A stretch of DNA of 24,875 nt, from assembly GCA_009801015.1 (NCBI GenBank), contig VHZZ01002092.1, positions 92,153-117,027 on the forward strand. The letters are read 5' to 3'. This document shows positions 20,512-24,875 of this stretch, piece by piece. Each line of letters opens with the position of its first letter. The stretch's first letter is position 1. The notes beneath the pieces were generated by a model, which was given only the letters and a program-made list of their open reading frames with translations, did no database searches and had not been told where the DNA came from. The translations under genes were made by a program, and so were the position numbers. This DNA comes from Silene noctiflora (lineage: Eukaryota; Streptophyta; Magnoliopsida; Caryophyllales; Caryophyllaceae).

Positions 20512-20769
20512 ATGGGATTCTGCTTCTTGGCTTGCATAGTGCATAGGTCTTCTCTAAAGTTCGAGTCAGTTTCTTTGCCTTCGCGTATAACTATATTAAG
20601 AAAAACCAGGCATGATTTATATCATAGTTATGTTATAAGAGGAGAAGCTCTCAAGTGTAGAGGTACAGTCGAAGATGAACCAAAACAAGGAAAGGTAACG
20701 TCTTCTCCTGATCGAAAAGTTGACGCAGCAATTCCAATTCTGCCTATCCCGGGCTTGAAAGCTCCTTAG
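20512..20769 (+). CDS. Hypothetical ORF, 85 aa
   Basis: Not recognised. ATG to TAG. Residues 1-11 are hydrophobic with two Cys, followed by Arg/Ser-rich sequence, then a charged segment (GEALKCRGTVEDEPKQGK) and a Pro/Ile-rich end (IPILPIPGLKAP). The hydrophobic start is too short for a membrane span. An ATG frame of 69 codons on the opposite strand (20617-20826) overlaps most of it and is no less plausible. There is no promoter motif or neighbour gene. Length is within chance expectation. Confidence 0.12.
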   Translation: MGFCFLACIVHRSSLKFESVSLPSRITILRKTRHDLYHSYVIRGEALKCRGTVEDEPKQGKVTSSPDRKVDAAIPILPIPGLKAP

Positions 20770-21622
20770 TCTTTGTTCTTTGGAAAAAGCGCTTCCTCGC
20801 ATTCGAATGACCTGACATCTGGACATGTAGTAGAATACAAACCCGCGATAAAGCCTCCCCCACTAACTAAGAAAAGAAAAGAAGAAGTAAGCGAGAAGTT
20901 CTAAGGTAAAGGGTTCAGGGTTCGCAGTTGACAACTCTCTCTCTGTAAAAGCATGACAGCTGGATCAACCTGGATTAAGGAATGCAATCAAGCAATCACT
21001 TGAACTTGTGTCACAATCACACCACACTATAATTAAACTCGTATGATTACATAAGAATAAGCTATGCTGCTGTACAGACTTACACTCATAAGATAAGTTC
21101 TTATTGGATTTTCTTAAGGATTTCTTTCACCTGTCATCTCTCTATCTTCCTGCTCTATAACAAAAAGCGCTTTCCCAAGCACCTTATTGAAGGTTTAAGA
21201 TTGAAAGTAGGCAACTCTATCGAGATAGACTCATCTTTGAGTCCTTATCGTCACAAAAACCAATAGGGCATGTGTTAGCATAAGAACGATTGACCTCGAC
21301 CACCCCTTCTAGTTCCCTTTACTTACTACGGGATCTCTATTAGGAAATTGCGCGTAAGGACTTTTTCACACCTTTGAGTTGAGATAGAAAGATGTATACA
21401 CCTTATTGCCGTGGCTAGTAAAAGGGGCTTTTTTTTTTGTGACGCAGGAATCATTTGCGGGGAAGATCACTGCCTTATCTAGTCAGCAAGCGAGTGGATT
21501 TCCAGAAGACAATTAAAAAAGAGCATCTATTCAAGCAGCAAAAATCTTCTTTGATGAAATGAACTGTTCGTCGGTGATCGAAGTGCCCTTTTCCAATGCA
21601 TGCTTTTCAGTAAGTCCACTTT
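20770..21622. other. Intergenic spacer
   Basis: No recognisable gene or RNA. A T10 run lies at 21429-21438. Nothing else stands out. Confidence 0.5.
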
Positions 21623-21934
21623 ATGTGGTATGTGGATAAGCCTCTCCTTCCAACGGCTGCTCGCGCGAAAAAAAGAGTCAAGTTCATTTTACACCAAGGA
21701 AGTGGGAGAAGACGTCAGAGTGCGATCATGTCTCTCGAAATAGGAATTCTTAAAGCAGTAAACGTCTTTCCTGAATCAAGTGACGAAACGGCTTTCACAT
21801 GCGTAACCACCCCGATCCCAAGGGTTAAGTGGGAAAAACAGGCGAGGGGTAAAGTCCCGATAAGAGAAAGAATCCAATCTAAGGCGAGGTTCTCAAGTGC
21901 AAGTCAAGTTCAGTTGCACGCTTGGACTACCTAG
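21623..21934 (+). CDS. Hypothetical ORF, 103 aa, basic
   Basis: Not recognised. ATG to TAG, and one of only two ATG-started frames above 100 codons here. The N-terminal third is basic (TAARAKKRVKF, then GSGRRRQ), the middle more neutral (MSLEIGILKAVNVFPESSDETAF), and the C-terminal third basic again (KWEKQARGKVPIRERIQSKARF). There are no membrane segments. The basic composition suits a nucleic-acid-binding protein or may only reflect purine-rich DNA. No known ribosomal-protein or maturase motif is visible. A GATAAGAGA (21859-21867) inside the frame is a one-base variant of the promoter nonamer and is not called. Could be annotated as an orf in a mitochondrial genome; chance is possible. Confidence 0.22.
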   Translation: MWYVDKPLLPTAARAKKRVKFILHQGSGRRRQSAIMSLEIGILKAVNVFPESSDETAFTCVTTPIPRVKWEKQARGKVPIRERIQSKARFSSASQVQLHAWTT

Positions 21935-22169
21935 ATAAGCCAGATTTCCTCGTAGGTGCCAGAGGCGATCGCTTTTTGAGAGTCATCATTGAGTGCCAGC
22001 CTATAGACGGAGGCGAATGATCGTAAGCCAGCCCGCCCTTTCTCGGCCTTGCGTATTCGGGGAAGGGAAGTTGGAATTTCTTCATTTTTCTTTTTGAGGT
22101 TCTGGGTTGAGAATCGGGCGAATCCCATATTATATAAAGCAGTCTTTCCAGATTGATTCGGTCAGGTAC

Positions 22170-22189
22170 GAAGATTAAAGAAGATTAAA
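22170..22189 (+). repeat. 10-bp tandem doublet
   Basis: GAAGATTAAA occurs twice in tandem (22170-22179, 22180-22189), followed by TTAGATTC. Confidence 0.8.
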
Positions 22190-22240
22190 TTAGATTCTCA
22201 AGAAAGCAAAAGAGGTAGACGTAGCATTTGAGGCTTAAGA

Positions 22241-22258
22241 GAGCGTAGCCGAAGCTCT
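22241..22258 (+). repeat. 18-bp inverted repeat, arm 1
   Basis: GAGCGTAGCCGAAGCTCT; its exact reverse complement is at 24701-24718. The core GCGTAGCC also appears near 24539. Likely a short dispersed repeat of this genome. In the second location it lies inside the edge-truncated minus-strand frame. Confidence 0.7.
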
Positions 22259-22541
22259 TGTCGACTCGAGTAAAGGGGCAGCAGAATGAATCTCAGGAAC
22301 AGTTTTTGCCAAGCCTACCCTTCTTTGATTTGATTCACGTATTCTCAAGAAGCCCGTAGAGAAGAGAGTTAAAGAGACCAACGTCGATAAAGAAGGAGTT
22401 CTTGTTTTGTAGTCAATTTAATGGAAGTCAAAAGCATTTGCAACGAAGACGACGAGTCTGTCCCAGAAGAAAGGATAAGGATGCCCTTTAAATTTAAAGT
22501 AAAGTTAAAGGAAAAGGTAGATTAAAAAAAGAAAGCTATCC

Positions 22542-22763
22542 ATGCGTGTACAGTGCTTGGTTTTCTCTAACTGGCTTTATACTCTCGCTTCCTCTCTTTT
22601 CTTTTCTTGTTCGAGAGACCCTTTTTCCGAGCCCCTCTCTAAGGACAGCGATATGACCTCCCTTTTGACCCGTAACCCGGAATATTCTGATGGACGAGTC
22701 TTCTCCGTACTCTTCGTTTGTTCTGTGAAAAAAGAAACAGGAGGGTATCAAATGCGGCTTTGA
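22542..22763 (+). CDS. Hypothetical ORF, 73 aa
   Basis: Not recognised. ATG to TGA. Residues about 3-22 are hydrophobic with aromatic and Cys residues (CLVFSNWLYTLASSLFFSC) and could be a weak membrane anchor; the rest is polar. The CT-rich DNA between about 22580 and 22650 accounts for the Ser/Phe/Leu bias. A minus-strand frame covers the same bases. No promoter motif or known family. Confidence 0.1.
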   Translation: MRVQCLVFSNWLYTLASSLFFSCSRDPFSEPLSKDSDMTSLLTRNPEYSDGRVFSVLFVCSVKKETGGYQMRL

Positions 22764-22777
22764 CCAATAACTTCACC

Positions 22778-22805
22778 GATGCGCCGCGCCTTTGCTTTGC
22801 GCATC
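22778..22805. repeat. Hairpin, 7-bp perfect stem
   Basis: GATGCGC (22778-22784) pairs with GCGCATC (22799-22805) across a 14-base loop. The GC-rich stem, starting 15 bp after the stop of the frame at 22542, could act as an RNA 3'-end stabiliser if that region is transcribed. No other evidence. Confidence 0.5.
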
Positions 22806-23016
22806 ATGCCCTTTTCTTGGCGACCCCATAGTAAGACTTGGGAATTTTAGAAAATTTTCACTTATCATTACTAAGCCAGGGACTTGATCGATCTTGCTAC
22901 TATTCTGAATCTTCAATCCAACCAGCCTAACTAGATAGAGGTGGAAAGAGGCTTTTTCTGTGATTTTATCCTATATATATAAATATTATAGATAGATTAA
23001 AAAAGTAATCTGAAAA
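22806..23016. other. Short spacer, AT-rich at its right end
   Basis: No gene. From about 22970 it becomes strongly AT-rich (TATATATATAAATATTATAG), leading into the hairpin at 23017. Confidence 0.5.
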
Positions 23017-23040
23017 AAATGTAAATATGGATTTACATTT
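23017..23040. repeat. Perfect 10-bp hairpin
   Basis: AAATGTAAAT (23017-23026), loop ATGG, ATTTACATTT (23031-23040). It is the longest perfect stem I found in the window, AT-rich and preceded by a run of As. It sits at the left boundary of the open frame reaching 23426. Confidence 0.75.
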
Positions 23041-23132
23041 ACGTGATTTTTACACAGTTTGAAGAAGGAAGAAATCTGCAAGAGCAGAGGAATCCTCGAC
23101 TCACGCCTTCACTTTTTGAAGATCCTTCGAAC

Positions 23133-23426
23133 ATGATTAAGTACCGTGGGTGGCTCATCGGAATGTCAAGTCTTTCTGCTCGATTATTGACAGCACAGCT
23201 GCGGGCTCTGACAATAACGTCACTCGTTTGTTCTTCTTTTAGACCTTTCTTCTTTCTATGGGGGACCTTTAGGCTCATCACTTCGCCTGCGGTTTTTAAT
23301 GTTCGGGATCAACAAGATTCTAAACTTAGTTTTCCGGAAATCTTTGACAAAGATCTTTATTGTTCTCCTTCTCTACCTAGAAACAAGTCTGATGGAATAG
23401 ATGCGACGCTTGGGGGTCGAGGGTAG
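23133..23426 (+). CDS. Hypothetical ORF, 97 aa from ATG; frame open from 23025
   Basis: Not recognised. The frame is stop-free from 23025 to TAG at 23424-23426 (133 codons before the stop, the longest stop-free run noted on the plus strand). I start at the first ATG, 23133; a GTG at 23043 would give 127 aa. Residues 1-24 are basic with scattered Leu, residues about 26-49 are hydrophobic and aromatic but contain two Arg, and the C-terminal half is polar and acidic to mixed (NVRDQQDSKLSFPEIFDKDLY). It begins beside the perfect hairpin at 23017-23040. An 80-codon minus-strand frame overlaps it. No family or motif recognised. Confidence 0.2.
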   Translation: MIKYRGWLIGMSSLSARLLTAQLRALTITSLVCSSFRPFFFLWGTFRLITSPAVFNVRDQQDSKLSFPEIFDKDLYCSPSLPRNKSDGIDATLGGRG

Positions 23427-24535
23427 ACAGAGGGAGTCCAGCTTCTTAACACGAATGGCATGCACACCTTATGTGATACTTCTTGGTCACAAGAATCGTC
23501 AACAGCAGCTTCCTCGATGTATCTTAGCGAACAGATTGACTCAGAAATTACATTGAATTAGTCAACAAATTCTATCTCTCCCCTCTCTACCTTTGACAGA
23601 AAAAGCCGCCTAAAGAGAAATCCGCTGTATCGGAAAAAAAAGAAGGCTAGGGCAAAGCAAAGAAGGGCTGTTAAGTGAAATGATTGATGTGATGGCTTCT
23701 TGCCCTCTTTGGATAACTAGGCTAGCTTTCCTTTTTCAAACCTACCTTTGTCTTTGTGATGTGTAAGATTTGATGATCGAATGAAAACTACTAAAACTAC
23801 AAGGGGTGTCTATCGACCGACGAGAAAAATATAATCTTCTTTCAAATTCAAACATTGTATCTCTTCGACGGGGTCCCTAAGGATAATGCAAAAAATGCCT
23901 AATTAAGTCTAAGTTTGACTTCTTCTTTTCAGCTTTGGCCGAGTTATGGTCCTGTTAAACCCCTCACCCACCTTCAAGGTATCTGATTACCTAAAGCCAT
24001 ATAATCATGAAAGCAAGTCCTAGTGGTAAGGCCTTAACAAAGATACCCGAGAAGATTCTTGTTAAAAGATATTAAAAGTTGTTCAATAAACCTTTAAAAG
24101 TCAACAACAAAGCCAAATAAAATAGAAGTTAAACCCTACTTATATTTATCTGGAGATCCTTAACCCGAGGAATTAGACTGGGTTTCAGAGGCAGTTGCTA
24201 GCTCAGCTGGTCCAGAAGACAATGAAAAATCTGGGGTTCGGGAAGAAAAAAATTCTACTCTCTCTTGTCCTTACCCTCTTTTCCCTTTCTCCTGTTGCTT
24301 CCAGTTCAGCAGCATTCCCATTCTCACCTGTCAAGTCAGATACATCTACCTTATTCTTCTTTCCTTCCTGCTTGCTTCATCCGTTCGTTAACTAAATTAC
24401 TTGACTTGCTGCTTTCTTTGGTCTTGTGGAAAATCCTTTTCGCTTGCCCTTTGATTTGAATTTATTTTAATTATCATTAAAGGGCTTGGGTTTAAATTCC
24501 CTTGTCCCTTGTAGCTGGGTGTGATGCTCGCCGGC
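23427..24535. other. Intergenic spacer
   Basis: No recognisable gene. Overlapping plus-strand frames at 24195-24459 arise from a CT-rich tract and encode Ser/Phe/Leu/Pro-rich sequence typical of pyrimidine-rich DNA; neither starts with ATG or carries a motif. No tRNA found around the GCTAGCTCAGCTGG stretch at about 24198. Confidence 0.5.
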
Positions 24536-24875
24536 TTAGCGTAGCCAGCCCAATAAACGAAATGAGGGGAACATCCACCCGTCTAGCTTGATTTGGCACC
24601 TGCATAGTGTCTTAACGCGACCAGCCACACTAGACTTTCTGACTAGGAAAGTTCGATTTAGCATCCTTCTGTAGTATAGGCTGCTTCGCGTCCTAAGATT
24701 AGAGCTTCGGCTACGCTCGCAGAATATATAAGAGGGCCGAAAATCGAACGTGTTGCCCGCTTCATCGGTAGAAATTTTATACCCTTTCGGAATAAACTCG
24801 GCAGTAGGCTCGGAGTGACTCGCGATATTAGGCATCTTGACTGGAATATTAGTCTCAACCACAGAATTTTCCTCA
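24536..24875 (-). CDS. Partial hypothetical ORF running off the right edge
   Basis: Not recognised. The minus-strand frame is open from the window edge (first full codon 24874-24872) to TAA at 24536, so its true start is probably outside. 112 codons are visible. The first 50 or so residues look like ordinary soluble protein (for example VKMPNIASHSEPTAEFIPKG and KISTDEAGNTFDF). From about the point where the 18-bp repeat arm enters (24718), the sequence turns Arg/Ser-rich and less protein-like. A true coding segment may have been joined to repeat-bearing spacer there. Sequence to the right is needed. The first in-frame ATG in the window is at 24835. Confidence 0.22.
   Translation of the reverse strand, partial: EENSVVETNIPVKMPNIASHSEPTAEFIPKGYKISTDEAGNTFDFRPSYIFCERSRSSNLRTRSSLYYRRMLNRTFLVRKSSVAGRVKTLCRCQIKLDGWMFPSFRLLGWLR
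24701..24718 (-). repeat. 18-bp inverted repeat, arm 2
   Basis: Exact reverse complement of 22241-22258, about 2.4 kb away. Recombination between the arms would invert the segment between them, though 18 bp is short for efficient recombination. Confidence 0.7.

Larger units (their letters stand above)
21935..22541. other. Intergenic spacer
   Basis: No recognisable gene. Contains a 10-bp tandem doublet (22170-22189), the first arm of an 18-bp inverted repeat (22241-22258), and a 14-bp palindrome CTTTAAATTTAAAG (22486-22499). Confidence 0.5.

Noticed and set aside
21859..21867. GATAAGAGA, a near match to the promoter nonamer
   Set aside because: Deviates at the first position and lies inside an open frame in a G-rich context.
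24190..24245. GCTAGCTCAGCTGG followed by GGGGTTCGG, resembling D-arm and T-arm consensus
   Set aside because: Spacing is too short for an anticodon arm and the acceptor ends do not pair.
24195..24459. Overlapping Ser/Phe/Leu-rich plus-strand frames resembling a signal peptide
   Set aside because: They are read from a pyrimidine-rich tract, start at non-ATG codons and show no mature domain.
1..24875. CRISPR array, phage or bacterial operon
   Set aside because: No regularly spaced repeats, no ribosome-binding-site-led gene series, and far too low coding density.

Overview
The window reads as non-coding spacer DNA from a seed-plant (most likely angiosperm) mitochondrial genome. The basis is its texture and not a gene hit: base composition is moderately AT-rich (about 40% G+C by eye). 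It is a mosaic of short AT-rich and purine- or pyrimidine-rich patches with many scattered 10-30 bp repeats and short hairpins. Two exact copies of the eudicot mitochondrial promoter nonamer CATAAGAGA are present. A short frame resembles the RNase H tail of a Ty1/copia retrotransposon, the kind of nuclear debris plant mitochondria collect. I did not recognise any respiratory-chain, ribosomal-protein, cytochrome-c-maturation, rRNA, tRNA or group II intron sequence, and no plastid-derived gene. A nuclear copy of mitochondrial DNA cannot be excluded, and I cannot name the species.

Layout. 1-8.2 kb: no recognisable gene, with a few open frames (1524-1772 +, 3185-3460 -), a serine/threonine-rich open stretch (2296-2487), a 12-bp tandem doublet (2641-2664) and a 14-bp direct repeat (4188/4249). 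8.2-13.7 kb: a 73-codon frame at 8198, a degenerate second copy of sequence found near 300-750, and a charged minus-strand frame at 12044-12241. 13.7-16.0 kb: the most structured part, with a 13-bp tandem doublet, two successive plus-strand frames (86 and 122 codons), a promoter-like nonamer at 14452, a C6-T4-G6 hairpin at 14825-14840, another frame (15718-15945), and the best promoter candidate at 15966-15974. 16.0-20.5 kb: spacer with an AT-rich island around 18.95-19.3 kb and the copia-like relic at 19332-19451. 20.5-24.9 kb: several short frames, two hairpins (22778 and 23017), an 18-bp inverted repeat pair (22241/24701), and a minus-strand frame that runs off the right edge.

None of the open frames can be assigned a function. 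For DNA of this composition, chance predicts several stop-free runs of 100 or more codons across six frames in 25 kb (rough estimate: about 3000 stop-delimited intervals with stop probability near 0.06 per codon, giving around seven). The observed maximum of 122 codons from an ATG is therefore not evidence of coding. The frames listed are the ATG-started or edge-truncated ones that a mitochondrial annotator might keep, all at low confidence. I see no new biological system here. What deserves a second look is the promoter-like sites in a gene desert, the tandem-doublet mutational signature and the possible transposon relic.
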